Origin: Ancylomarina longa
GTDB taxonomy: Bacteria; Bacteroidota; Bacteroidia; Bacteroidales; Marinifilaceae
Reading direction: 5' to 3'
Length of the DNA stretch: 64,000 nt
NCBI RefSeq assembly: GCF_003996985.1
Contig: NZ_RJJX01000018.1
Coordinates: forward strand, 1 to 64,000
Position 1 is the stretch's first letter. Each line of letters opens with the position of its first letter. Position numbers and translations under genes: made by a program. Below, piece after piece: positions 46,314 to 55,530 of this stretch. Under the pieces are notes generated by a model. The model made no database searches. It had not been told where the DNA came from and saw only the letters and a list, made by a program, of their open reading frames with translations.

Positions 46314-46910
46314 ATGAAAAGTAAAATGAAATACTCCTTTCGTCTATTTATTTTCGCACTGGCACTATTAAGCTTTGCTTCATGCTCGCGACAAGTAACC
46401 AGAGTTTCTCCTGATCAGCAAATTGATTTAAGCGGTCGTTGGAACGATACCGATTCAAAATTAGCTTCAGAAGCATTAATCGATCAGGTATTATCTCAAA
46501 ATTGGATTGAAAATTTCAAACAGGAATTCAATCGAAAACCGGTAGTAATTGTTGGCTTAATCACAAACAAAAGCTCAGAACATATCGATGCGGACACTTA
46601 TATCAAAGATATTGAAAAAGCAATTTTGAACGATGGTAGAGTTCGCTTGGTTCAAGCAGGTGCCAAGAGAGAAGCACTTCGTCAGGAAAGAGCAGATCAG
46701 CAAGATTTTGCAGCTAAAGAAACCATTAAGAAATGGGGCCGTGAACTTGGTGCCGATTTTATGCTACAAGGTGATATTTCTTCTATTATAGATAGCTACA
46801 AAAAAGAAAAAGTAAGATATTATCAATTGAACCTTTCCTTAACAAATCTGGAAAATAATGAACTGGTTTGGTTGGGCGACAAGAAAATCAAAAAATACGT
46901 TAATCGATAA
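46314..46910 (+). CDS. LpoB-like penicillin-binding-protein activator lipoprotein
   Basis: 198 aa. Lipoprotein signal (LALLSFASCSRQ, Cys24). The mature domain begins VSPDQQIDLSGRWNDTDSKL and has PVVIVGLITNKSSEHIDADT and GRELGADFMLQGDISSIID, the LpoB fold. In Gammaproteobacteria LpoB activates PBP1b from the outer membrane; in Bacteroidota such genes pair with a COG3014 lipoprotein, as here. The Met at 46326 is an alternative start. It may form an operon with 46967-48382 (56 nt gap). Confidence 0.85.
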   Translation: MKSKMKYSFRLFIFALALLSFASCSRQVTRVSPDQQIDLSGRWNDTDSKLASEALIDQVLSQNWIENFKQEFNRKPVVIVGLITNKSSEHIDADTYIKDIEKAILNDGRVRLVQAGAKREALRQERADQQDFAAKETIKKWGRELGADFMLQGDISSIIDSYKKEKVRYYQLNLSLTNLENNELVWLGDKKIKKYVNR

Positions 46911-46966
46911 ATTCAATAGTTCAGGAAGTCTATAAAGACTTCCTGATTCCTTCTTATCTCTACCCG

Positions 46967-48382
46967 ATGAATATAAAGTTGTCTGCAAATAAATTGGGTT
47001 TACGATTGTTCGTTCTCCTTTTCGTTCTAGCACTTACCAGCTGTGCTACCTATTATGCACAAAATGAAGCATTCAATAATTATTTCACTCAAGGTGATAT
47101 TGCCAATGCCGAAAAAACATTGGATAAGGATAAACGAAGTAATCGCAAAAAAAATAAAGCCTTATATCTTCTCAACAAAGGCACACTTGCGTGGATGCAA
47201 CAAAACTATGTTGCAGCTACCGATTATTTCAATCAAGCAGATTTATTTATTGAGGATCAGAGAAAAAACATTGGTTCCGAAGCACTGGCACTACTCTTAA
47301 ATCCGGCAATTAAGCCTTATGTCCCTGAAGATTTCGAGAATGTAATGCTGAATTTTTATAAAGCATTAAGCTATCTGGAAATGGGAAATACACAATCCGC
47401 TTTAGTAGAATGCCGAAGAGTGAATGAAAAATTGTATGCTTTAAATGACAAATATCCCAAAAATTATCAGAACAGATATAGCGATGATGCCTTTGCTCAC
47501 ACACTAATGGGACTAATTTATGATTCTGCCGGCGACTATAATAATGCTTTTATTGCTTACAGAAATGCTTATAATATCTATGAAAATAATTATTTAAAAA
47601 ATTTCAATACTCCTCCGCCCCATCAATTAAAAGATGATTTATTAAGAACGGCTCACTTAACAGGCTTAGAACAAGAATATGATTTTTATAAGCGTAAGTT
47701 TGGTTTTGATTTTGAGAAAAGAGATAAATCTGAAGGAGACATCATATTTATTTGGATGACTGGGCTTGGTCCTGTAAAGGATGAATGGAGTATTAACTTT
47801 AGTGCAGTAAATAGTGGCGGTGGTTATCTTACAATGGTTAATGGTGACGAAAATATCAGTTTACCATTCTATGTTGGAAATATGGATAATAGAACCCGAA
47901 ATTCATTCAGTGATTTGGATTTTGTTCGCGTTGCTTTTCCCAAATATCGCGAAAGAGTACCAGTATTTACCAATGCCAATGTTTGGGTGAATGATTCTAT
48001 TGCTATTCCGCTAGATAAAGGTGAGGATTTAAATGCAATTGCCTTTAAATCATTACATGATCGCATGCTTCGGGAAATGGCAAACTCTTTACTACGTTTG
48101 GCCACTAAACAAGCTTTGGAAAAATACACCAGAAGTAAGGATGAAAACCTGGGAACCCTACTTAGTATTATTAATGCGGTTACCGAGAAAGCAGATACAC
48201 GCAATTGGCAAACTTTGCCACATTCTATTTATTATACCCGAATACGGTTAAAAGGAGGAAATCAAAATATAAACTTAGAAGTAAATACCCCAAACGGTGT
48301 TAGCAAGAAACAGAACCTTACCATTGCAATAAAAGCTGGAGAAACAAAATTTTTCACTTTTCACAATATGGAATCAAATTAA
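46967..48382 (+). CDS. COG3014-like TPR lipoprotein
   Basis: 471 aa. Lipoprotein signal (FVLALTSCATYYA, Cys26). TPR-like repeats occupy about 35-200 (KALYLLNKGTLAWMQQNYVA, DAFAHTLMGLIYDSAGDYNN). The C-terminal half has a beta-rich segment and YYTRIRLKGGNQNINLEV. This matches COG3014, lipoproteins of unknown function adjacent to lpoB-like genes. It probably forms an envelope complex with LpoB, perhaps in peptidoglycan or outer-membrane assembly (inference). Its stop overlaps the convergent gene at 48374 by 9 nt. Confidence 0.82.
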   Translation: MNIKLSANKLGLRLFVLLFVLALTSCATYYAQNEAFNNYFTQGDIANAEKTLDKDKRSNRKKNKALYLLNKGTLAWMQQNYVAATDYFNQADLFIEDQRKNIGSEALALLLNPAIKPYVPEDFENVMLNFYKALSYLEMGNTQSALVECRRVNEKLYALNDKYPKNYQNRYSDDAFAHTLMGLIYDSAGDYNNAFIAYRNAYNIYENNYLKNFNTPPPHQLKDDLLRTAHLTGLEQEYDFYKRKFGFDFEKRDKSEGDIIFIWMTGLGPVKDEWSINFSAVNSGGGYLTMVNGDENISLPFYVGNMDNRTRNSFSDLDFVRVAFPKYRERVPVFTNANVWVNDSIAIPLDKGEDLNAIAFKSLHDRMLREMANSLLRLATKQALEKYTRSKDENLGTLLSIINAVTEKADTRNWQTLPHSIYYTRIRLKGGNQNINLEVNTPNGVSKKQNLTIAIKAGETKFFTFHNMESN

Positions 48383-48919
48383 AACTTGATTTTTAGAAAG
48401 TGTAAATTTTACGATACTGTTCTTATTGGGAAGAAATTCTGTATTTAAAAGGAGTTCCTCATTAAAAAATTTCTGACATCCCATAAATAATCCAATTGCC
48501 AAATCAATATGTTCACTTTTTGTTTGATAAGTAACCTGAAAAGTGTTATCGCTTACTCTTTGTGAACTAAAATTTTTAATACTTACAGAAGGAAAATAGG
48601 TCTGTATTCTGTCGTGGATTAATTTTTCCAAATGCTCCAGGAATTCAAATATATCAGAATTTCCGGCGAATTCCGGTCGATATAATATTACCAATCTACT
48701 AAATAAATACTCTCCAAAACACTTTTTTAAATCAGAAACGGAACGTCGAACCACATGACCTACTAAATTCATCAATTCATCAAACTGAGCATATGGATAA
48801 TCATAATGAGAATCGAAAATACCGATCCCATCAAAATCTATAATTATGCCTTCCACCAATTCAGAACCATAATCAGATTCTATCATTTCTAAAAATTCCT
48901 CGAAAAAAATACCATTCAT
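48374..48919 (-). CDS. H-NOX-like heme/NO-binding domain protein with altered YxSxR
   Basis: 181 aa, a stand-alone protein of the length of bacterial H-NOX. Shared pattern: MNGIFFEEFLEMIESDYG at the start, DLKKCFGEYLFSRLVILYRP in the middle, EFLEHLEKLIHDRI with His102 exactly at the heme-ligand position, and DLAIGLFMGCQKFFNEE near the end. The YxSxR signature (Tyr131, Ser133, Arg135) is instead Tyr131-Thr133-Ser135 (VTYQTKS), so the Arg that grips the heme propionates is missing. It may bind heme weakly or have become a ligand-free sensor. No kinase or cyclase partner is adjacent. Convergent with the COG3014 gene. Confidence 0.75.
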   Translation of the reverse strand: MNGIFFEEFLEMIESDYGSELVEGIIIDFDGIGIFDSHYDYPYAQFDELMNLVGHVVRRSVSDLKKCFGEYLFSRLVILYRPEFAGNSDIFEFLEHLEKLIHDRIQTYFPSVSIKNFSSQRVSDNTFQVTYQTKSEHIDLAIGLFMGCQKFFNEELLLNTEFLPNKNSIVKFTLSKNQVLI

Positions 48920-49036
48920 TAATTATCAGATTTACTATTAGAAAAGAACAATTTTATTTTTTAAAAAATTATAGGCTGTTCACTTCACGATACAAAACGA
49001 TTCAATAAGATATTATATTGTAGCCAATGCTCTATT

Positions 49037-50221
49037 TTACAAATTGGTTTGGTTGGCTTGCTCGTTATTCATTTCATTCAAGCGTTTGTGAACTGATATA
49101 TATTTTTGTTCGTAATCCCATCTTCCTTTATCTTTATTATGTGCAATTTCATAAAACTGAAACGCTTTTTGAATCATATTCTCTTGTTCATAAATCTCAC
49201 CAACATAAAAATAAGTTTCAGCTTTTCCCGGGTAAACAAGTAAGGTATAGTTTAAAAATCTAAGCGCATCATTAACACTACCATTATTTTTCAATTCCAG
49301 ACAAACACTCTCTAAAAGTGAAAATGGCAATTTTTCATTCCTTCCATAATTTAAAAGTACTTTACGCTGATATGATTTAACTCCTTCAATACCTTCAGTT
49401 ACTAACTTTTGAACGTTAGGATATTTATAATCTTGAAACATGTTATCCATGCCTTTCATTAAACTTTTTCGATACAAACTATAATGATCTTCATCCGGCA
49501 TCCATTCGTAATTCCAATGTAAATCATCCGGTGCATCTTCTTCCATAATTGAGATTAATTCTTTACACGCTTCTAACATATTATTAGCTTCTTTTGCAAA
49601 AGAGACAAAAAAATGATTTCGCAAAGTAGATTTAGACCGGAGGAATTTTCGCATATCTCCCACAATAGCATCATTATTCCACCATAAAATAGGACTAAAC
49701 GCAAGATATCTATCAAATAAATCATTTCTAGTTATGAATGTATAAACTACGAATAATCCACTATAATTATGCCCCATTAACAAACGCTGTGAATTTAATC
49801 GGAAGTGGTGTTTTACAAAGGGAAATATATCCATTTCTAAAGCTTTCAAGAAATTATCTGCTCCTCCTCTAGTAGGGAAAATGTTTTTATTCATCACCGA
49901 ATCCACAGGTGTCATATCTCTAAACCGATCGGTATTTGGAATTCCAATTATAACGTGAGGAGGAATAAAATGATTATCCATCATAAAACTAAGCACCTCA
50001 ACTCCTGTAGAAAAATTCTTTTCGGAATCCAGCAAATAGATTGCTGGATAGGTATAATAAGTACTATCATATTCACTGGGAACAAATACCTGTAGTTCTC
50101 TGTACTCCTTTAATACCGTAGAATAGACTCTGACGGAACGAAGATTGCGTTGGTTAATTTCGGCCAAAGTATTATTATACAGAAGTAATACAAAGAAAGA
50201 TGCAATTAATCTTATCTTCAT
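49037..50221 (-). CDS. Esterase-D-like alpha/beta hydrolase with TPR tail; nucleophile Ser replaced
   Basis: 394 aa. Signal peptide to about residue 20 (LYNNTLA). The PF00756-type esterase domain (about 25-270) has LQVFVPSEYDS, YPAIYLLDSEKNF, PHVIIGIPNTDRFRDMTP and the C-terminal acid/His region DEDHYSLYR. The nucleophile elbow, normally GHSxGG, reads GHNYSGLF (150-157): the Ser position is Asn152. It may be inactive, or Ser154 may substitute. The last 100 residues hold TPR-like repeats (YFYVGEIYEQENMIQKAFQF). This could be a scaffold or a binding protein rather than an enzyme. Single gene. Confidence 0.78.
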   Translation of the reverse strand: MKIRLIASFFVLLLYNNTLAEINQRNLRSVRVYSTVLKEYRELQVFVPSEYDSTYYTYPAIYLLDSEKNFSTGVEVLSFMMDNHFIPPHVIIGIPNTDRFRDMTPVDSVMNKNIFPTRGGADNFLKALEMDIFPFVKHHFRLNSQRLLMGHNYSGLFVVYTFITRNDLFDRYLAFSPILWWNNDAIVGDMRKFLRSKSTLRNHFFVSFAKEANNMLEACKELISIMEEDAPDDLHWNYEWMPDEDHYSLYRKSLMKGMDNMFQDYKYPNVQKLVTEGIEGVKSYQRKVLLNYGRNEKLPFSLLESVCLELKNNGSVNDALRFLNYTLLVYPGKAETYFYVGEIYEQENMIQKAFQFYEIAHNKDKGRWDYEQKYISVHKRLNEMNNEQANQTNL

Positions 50222-50333
50222 GTAATGTGGTTTAGGTTTAAAAGCTATCGATTAATTTACAACTATTTATAATAATATCAAACATTTACGATTATAAGTT
50301 GCTCAATAATATCATTTTAGGAGATATTTACAA

Positions 50334-50368
50334 ATAAAAAGAAGCCAGAATTATATAAATTCCGGCTT
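50334..50368 (-). terminator. Terminator of the YceI-like gene
   Basis: AAGCC.GAATT (50342-50352) pairs with AATTC.GGCTT (50358-50368); the minus strand continues CTTTTTATTTG. 22 nt past the stop at 50390. Confidence 0.75.
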
Positions 50369-50389
50369 TGTATTAAATAGGATTGCAAT

Positions 50390-50989
50390 TTACTGTAGTA
50401 TCAAATCCAAATCAAGTTCAAAATCATCATAAATTGTTTTATCACCTAAATTATCGAAGAAACTACCCGAACCATAACGAACATTAAATTTGCTACGATC
50501 AATTACGACCTTTCCACTAACATGAACTACTTCATTTTGTTTTTCAAGCATTACTTTAAATTCGATTGGATTAGAAATACCCTTAATGGTTATATTTCCT
50601 TTTACATCATAAGAACCATCTGCTAATTTCTTACTTTCAGTAAGAATAAATTCAGATTCAGGATATTTTTCAACACCAAAAAAGTCATCGGATTTAAGGT
50701 GCCCTTCTAATTTTGCCTTATAGCCTGGATCTTTCAAGTCTGTGTTTGCGATACTTTTCATATCAACAATAAAATCTGCCGCCTTAATTTGATCATCTTG
50801 AAGTACAAGATTACCTTTACTCACGTTGATCGTTCCCAAATGTTCTCCTGTTACTTTTTTACCGTGCCAGTTTACAATACTTTTTTCCGGATTTACAATA
50901 AAACTCTTTACCTGTGCAAAACTACTACTAGATAAAAGGAATGTACTAAATAACAGGATACTTGCAATAATTAAACTTTTTCTTCTCAT
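50390..50989 (-). CDS. YceI family periplasmic protein
   Basis: 199 aa. Signal peptide to SSFAQ (about 25). The lipocalin-like YceI barrel has KSIVNWHGKKVTGEHLGTIN, DFIVDMKSIANTD, HLKSDDFFGVEKYPESEF and KGNITIKGISNPIEF, all canonical. Family members bind polyisoprenoids or other amphiphiles in the periplasm and respond to acid or osmotic stress; the ligand here is unknown. Single gene with its own terminator. Confidence 0.93.
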   Translation of the reverse strand: MRRKSLIIASILLFSTFLLSSSSFAQVKSFIVNPEKSIVNWHGKKVTGEHLGTINVSKGNLVLQDDQIKAADFIVDMKSIANTDLKDPGYKAKLEGHLKSDDFFGVEKYPESEFILTESKKLADGSYDVKGNITIKGISNPIEFKVMLEKQNEVVHVSGKVVIDRSKFNVRYGSGSFFDNLGDKTIYDDFELDLDLILQ

Positions 50990-51110
50990 AACTTCTAAAT
51001 TTTATTTAAATCGCTAATTAATTTTTTCGAGTTTGAATTAAAACTTTACAATTACAAATTTAGAGGATGAATCACTGACAATAAATGGATAAATTTCGAT
51101 TATTGATGTA

Positions 51111-51989
51111 CTATTTTCTTACGAAACTTCGAAAATCGCTTAATGTCTGATTGGTATACTTCTTAAAGAATCTACTAAAATAAGCCGGATCCTGAAAGCC
51201 TAACTCATAAGCAATTTCTTTGGTGTTTAAATCGGAACTATAGAGCATTTTTTTAGCTTCTTTAATCACACGGTTGCGAATTAATTCTCCTGCGGTAATA
51301 CCTGTTGTTTTCTTCGAGATCTCATTAAGGCCGGTAGCTCTCAGATTTAGCATTTCAGCATAAGCCGAGACATTTTTATGGTCTTTATAATTTCCATCAA
51401 TCAATTGTTTAAATTTTATTATTACTGATCCGGGATGCTCCTCGTCCAAAGCTATATTTAGATCGTGCTGCTTCTCATAGATTCTTCTCGATTCCAATAA
51501 AAACAACTTTAATTGATGATATAGCATGTCGTGCCTATATCTATCATCGCCATTAAACTCTTTTTCCATTAAACCGACGATACCATTAAAAACTTCCAAT
51601 TTGTCCTCATTCAATTGAATAATCGATCGAAAATCAGGATTAAAAAATAAGGTAGAATCAGAGACAGAGCCCTCTCCATTTTCTTTAATGGCAAAAAAAG
51701 TTTCATTAAATGTGATAGCATAACCTGTACAATGGCTATTTATTAAAAATCGATGCATGAGTCCAGGTGGAACAAATAAAATAGCATTCTTCCTTAATGT
51801 ATATTCCACATATTTGGTTGCATGGATCGCCTCTCCCTCCTTTATCCAGGTAATGGTGAAATAGTTGTGCATATGATTATCGCTGTTTTGTTTGCGAACC
51901 TCATTACACATGTCCTGCAGTTTATGGATATGGAACAAGGCCTTGGATTCACCAATGGGTTCAAATAACTCGGAGGCTTCTCTATTCAT
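51111..51989 (-). CDS. AraC family transcriptional regulator
   Basis: 292 aa. The N-terminal cupin-like effector domain (AIHATKYVEYTLRKNAILFV, GLMHRFLINSHCTGYA) is followed by a C-terminal double HTH (about 190-290): NVSAYAEMLNLRATGLNEIS and ELGFQDPAYFSRFFKKYTNQ. The effector is unknown. It lies upstream of the YceI gene on the same strand (121 nt), which could be a target but is not proven. The cupin part is typical of AraC regulators sensing aromatic or sugar ligands. Confidence 0.93.
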   Translation of the reverse strand: MNREASELFEPIGESKALFHIHKLQDMCNEVRKQNSDNHMHNYFTITWIKEGEAIHATKYVEYTLRKNAILFVPPGLMHRFLINSHCTGYAITFNETFFAIKENGEGSVSDSTLFFNPDFRSIIQLNEDKLEVFNGIVGLMEKEFNGDDRYRHDMLYHQLKLFLLESRRIYEKQHDLNIALDEEHPGSVIIKFKQLIDGNYKDHKNVSAYAEMLNLRATGLNEISKKTTGITAGELIRNRVIKEAKKMLYSSDLNTKEIAYELGFQDPAYFSRFFKKYTNQTLSDFRSFVRK

Positions 51990-52240
51990 CTATTTTAAAT
52001 TTAATGTAATTGTAAATTTATGCAATATCTATAAGAGGTTTCGTTAATCCATTGTTAAAATATCTGACTTATTTTCATTTTATCCCTCCTTCATCTCGCT
52101 GATATAATATTATACTATATTAGAAAAACCTACCAATTAATAGCTTAAAGAAGTATACCTATTGCCTTAAAAAAATATTAAAAATACTTTTACAAATACA
52201 TTCAAAAGGCCTATATTTACAGGGTATTTGAGACATGATC

Positions 52241-52314
52241 GGACGCGTAGCATAACTGGATAGTGCACTACGTTACGGCCGTAGAGGTTGGGGGTTCGAG
52301 TCCCTCCGCGTTCA
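52241..52314 (+). tRNA. tRNA-Arg (anticodon ACG)
   Basis: The 74-nt sequence folds as a standard cloverleaf. The acceptor arms GGACGCG/CGCGTTC pair (one G-T), the anticodon stem CTACG/CGTAG encloses TTACGGC, giving anticodon ACG, and the T-arm GGGGG-TTCGAGT-CCCTC is normal. Discriminator A; CCA is not encoded. A terminator follows at 52321. The possible -7 element TATATTTA lies at 52212-52219. Confidence 0.97.
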
Positions 52315-52320
52315 CATAAG

Positions 52321-52349
52321 AGCTTTGGTATTTTACCAAGGCTTTTTTT
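52321..52349 (+). terminator. Intrinsic terminator of tRNA-Arg
   Basis: AGCTTTGGTA (52321-52330) pairs with TACCAAGGCT (52334-52343), one G-T pair, followed by T7. Confidence 0.9.
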
Positions 52350-52693
52350 GCGTATAAAGTTCAGTATATCCTGCAATTAGATATAGCAGGAATATATCCA
52401 CCCCTAAATCTGATTAATCAACATCACATTAGTAATTACTCACATATACAAAATAATATTCTTCTCTATTGCATTTCAAATTCTCCGAATTCAATACAGA
52501 TGTCATTATTTTATATACCATAAGACTTATAAGAATGTAGCTCTATCATCTAAACATGATTTGATGTAACTATTATATCCGATATTAGATCATACAAAAT
52601 GAAAATTGGTTTCATTTCGACTTAGCCGATAATCTAAATAATATTTTTTCGTAAATTAGATTACGCTTACATACACCTATTTAATATACATCT
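52350..52693. other. Intergenic stretch before nhaA, nothing recognised
   Basis: 344 bp of A/T-rich sequence between the tRNA terminator and nhaA. I found no gene or consensus promoter I can defend. Confidence 0.4.
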
Positions 52694-53995
52694 ATGATAC
52701 AGAAAATACTCATTACACCATTTCAAAAATTTGTAAAAATTGAAAGTTTTAGTGGAATATTATTATTCGTAGCTACAGTCATAGCTTTTATTTGGTCAAA
52801 CTCTACCTTTTCAGAATTATATAAAAATATTTGGCAATATAAAATTGGAATAATTAGTGACGGATTTACGCTATATAAACCTTTAATTCTCTGGGTTAAT
52901 GATGGTTTAATGGCCATTTTCTTTTTTCTTATTGGCCTGGAGATAAAACGAGAATTAATCATTGGTGAATTAAATACCTTACGCAAAGCTAGTTTTCCAA
53001 TTTTTGCAGCTATTGGAGGAATGTTTGTTCCAGTTCTTCTTTTTTTTATTTTTAACAGTAATCCTTCTACTATAAACGCATGGGGTATTCCAATGGCTAC
53101 AGATATTGCATTTTCTCTTGCCATATTAAGAGTACTCGGCAAAAGAATTCCAATAGGATTAAAAATATTTCTTACTGCATTTGCAATTGTAGATGATTTA
53201 GTTGCAGTACTAGTAATTGCAATCTTTTATAGCTCAGATATTCAATGGAATCTTTTGATCTTGGCTCTCCTACCATTGCTTCTGTTAGCATTTCTAGCTT
53301 ACAAAAAAATCTATTTAAAATACTTTGTATTTCTTGCTGGCATTCTAATTTGGTATCTTTTTTTGAAATCCGGTATCCATCCAACTATTGCTGGGGTTCT
53401 AATCGCTTTTACGATTCCTATTCGTCAAAAAATTAACTTTCGAACTTATTCTGATAAACTCTCAGATATTGTAAAAAACATTAGTGACTCTGCAGATAAT
53501 AAAGTTCCAGTCCTATCCAATCAACAAATAGAACAAATTGATAATTTAGAAGACTGGACCACACAAGTTCAATCCCCATTACAGCATTTGGAACACAAAT
53601 TACACAATTGGGTTGCCTTTTTTATCATGCCTATTTTTGCTTTGGCAAATGCTGGCGTTAGTTTCATGGGCGATATACATTTAGATTACCAATTGGTAAT
53701 AAACATCTCCGTTTGTTTAGTTGTTGGCAATAGCATTGGGGTTTCTTTTATGTCATTTCTGAGCACAAGATTAAAATTAGCAGAACTACCAATAGGAGTG
53801 CGAAAAATACATGTTATTGGAATTTCATTTCTGGCTGGAATCGGATTTACCATGGCTATTTTCGTAGCAAATTTAGCTTTTAATAATGATCCAATCTTTA
53901 TTGATTCTGCGAAAATTGGAATACTAATTGGCTCTTTAATATCGGGCTTAATTGGCTATTTCATTCTAAGATTTAATACGAAGAGATTAGACTAA
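52694..53995 (+). CDS. nhaA: Na+/H+ antiporter NhaA
   Basis: 433 aa, about twelve membrane helices. The ion site is seen in FLTAFAIVDDLVAVLVIAIF (adjacent Asp pair, transport residues) together with MATDIAFSLAILRVLGKRIP. NhaA exchanges protons for Na+ to control internal pH and salt, suited to a marine host. The middle region has a hydrophilic insert (DSADNKVPVLSNQQIEQIDN), common in Bacteroidota NhaA. Single gene. Confidence 0.95.
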   Translation: MIQKILITPFQKFVKIESFSGILLFVATVIAFIWSNSTFSELYKNIWQYKIGIISDGFTLYKPLILWVNDGLMAIFFFLIGLEIKRELIIGELNTLRKASFPIFAAIGGMFVPVLLFFIFNSNPSTINAWGIPMATDIAFSLAILRVLGKRIPIGLKIFLTAFAIVDDLVAVLVIAIFYSSDIQWNLLILALLPLLLLAFLAYKKIYLKYFVFLAGILIWYLFLKSGIHPTIAGVLIAFTIPIRQKINFRTYSDKLSDIVKNISDSADNKVPVLSNQQIEQIDNLEDWTTQVQSPLQHLEHKLHNWVAFFIMPIFALANAGVSFMGDIHLDYQLVINISVCLVVGNSIGVSFMSFLSTRLKLAELPIGVRKIHVIGISFLAGIGFTMAIFVANLAFNNDPIFIDSAKIGILIGSLISGLIGYFILRFNTKRLD

Positions 53996-54075
53996 CCCTA
54001 ATAATTTAAATTTGATTTATAATTAAAATAATCGCCATTAATAACCAACTAAATATTAATGGCAATCCATTTCTA

Positions 54076-55374
54076 TTATTTTAAGTTTGAAGGAACCTGA
54101 GGTGTAGAAATCAAATGAGTGAAAATCTCCCATCTCCTATCTGAATTTTCTTTGTCACCTTGATTTTTATCAACGTAAGCCTTCACTAGATCCTGTCCCC
54201 AATTGTAATTAATGATATAAGAACGATAGGTTTCCGGAAAACGGAATGTGGCATCGTTGGCTCTTCGAAGACCGAATTTTTCAAGCCATTTACCTGTAGT
54301 TTCTCTATCCCATTTTTCATCTAAATAGTTACGCATCGCAACCGTTCTGGCATATGTCAACTCATGAGATAAATCCTGTACCTTGTTATAAAGATCTACA
54401 CTTGTCGTATCTAAACCTGCAAGTGGAAACAACACTTCCTTCTCAAATTTAAGCTTTTCGACTCTGGGAAAAACCACATCAATTCCGTAATTGGCACTTC
54501 CTTCGGCAATAAGCGATTGAGGGCTAAATAGAGGATAAACCGAGAATTCCATCCATCCTCTCTTTTTTACCATATTGGTTTCAAGCAACGAATTATACAC
54601 ATGATGACCGGGATAACCTTCGTGACAAGCAATATCTATTGCCCGATCGATTAATATCGGAAAATCCGTATTCACCTGAATCAAACTAAAGTTATTGCCC
54701 TTGTACCAATTGTATCCTGCCCATGCTTTATCAGTAACATACTCCAATTCAAAATTTTCATTTTCTGGCAAGTTGATATGTAATTTTGTACGCCTGCGCG
54801 ATTCTTTAATAGCAGTTTTAAAAACTGTATCCAGCTTAGTTATCGGGATAATAAAATCCTTCTGAAAGTCAGACAATCGAGCGATAAGGTTTCCTTTTCC
54901 TGGCAACAACTTATCTAATTCCGTAATAATCTCAGCAAAATAATCCTCTTCGAAAGGAGGAACTATGGCATCGTATAAAACTTCCGATTCTTCATCAAAA
55001 GTAAATTTGTTTCCATTCAGCATTTTCACTCTTGCCTGAACTGCAATTAGTTGTTTTTGCAAATAAAGCTTTCGCAGATTCAACATCTCCTCCTTTTTCA
55101 TTATCTGCAAAGCATTCAATTCTATTTTCATGGTACTGATATCAGCGAGCAACTTTTCGGCGGGAAGCTTATCCTGCTTCAGCAGTTCTACCTCTTTTTT
55201 CCATGCATCTGATCCGTAATAAGCATCAACGTAAAGCGGATCATACAACCCAACTTCTAAAACCGTTTTCACATATTTTTCTGCAATTCCATTCATTTCT
55301 TCCTCAACATTCTTTTTTTGCTGGCATGATATAAACAAACCTGCTAAAAGCAAATAGAGTAAATAATTTTTCAT
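54076..55374 (-). CDS. DUF885-like putative metallopeptidase lipoprotein
   Basis: 432 aa. Lipoprotein signal (LLAGLFISCQQKK, Cys17). The family signature HEGYPGHH is present (AIDIACHEGYPGHHVYNSLL, about 252-271), a zinc-type HExxGHH motif, with downstream acidic residues (LIAEGSANYGIDVVFPR). The N-terminal half is helical. DUF885 proteins are related to M1/M32-type peptidases but lack an established substrate. It is probably periplasmic or outer-membrane-anchored. Single gene. Confidence 0.8.
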   Translation of the reverse strand: MKNYLLYLLLAGLFISCQQKKNVEEEMNGIAEKYVKTVLEVGLYDPLYVDAYYGSDAWKKEVELLKQDKLPAEKLLADISTMKIELNALQIMKKEEMLNLRKLYLQKQLIAVQARVKMLNGNKFTFDEESEVLYDAIVPPFEEDYFAEIITELDKLLPGKGNLIARLSDFQKDFIIPITKLDTVFKTAIKESRRRTKLHINLPENENFELEYVTDKAWAGYNWYKGNNFSLIQVNTDFPILIDRAIDIACHEGYPGHHVYNSLLETNMVKKRGWMEFSVYPLFSPQSLIAEGSANYGIDVVFPRVEKLKFEKEVLFPLAGLDTTSVDLYNKVQDLSHELTYARTVAMRNYLDEKWDRETTGKWLEKFGLRRANDATFRFPETYRSYIINYNWGQDLVKAYVDKNQGDKENSDRRWEIFTHLISTPQVPSNLK

Positions 55375-55501
55375 TGTTTCAATTTTGTGATGATTAATTT
55401 AGATATCAAATTTAAAAATCCTTTAGTTATTATTTTCGGCAAATGATTATTCCCCAAAACAAAAAATACAATTAATTCTAGTATTTTAGACTCATTAAAA
55501 A

Positions 55502-55509
55502 TAAGTTTG
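55502..55509 (+). promoter_or_regulatory. -7 element (TAAGTTTG) of the 55531 gene
   Basis: TAAGTTTG matches TAnnTTTG, about 22 nt upstream of the ATG at 55531. A TTTT near 55484 is a weak -33. Confidence 0.45.
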
Positions 55510-55530
55510 AATCTTCAACAATTATTATAA

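Noticed and set aside
52167-52376. Minus-strand 69-codon frame over tRNA-Arg
   Set aside because: It is the antisense of the tRNA; such frames are a well-known false prediction.
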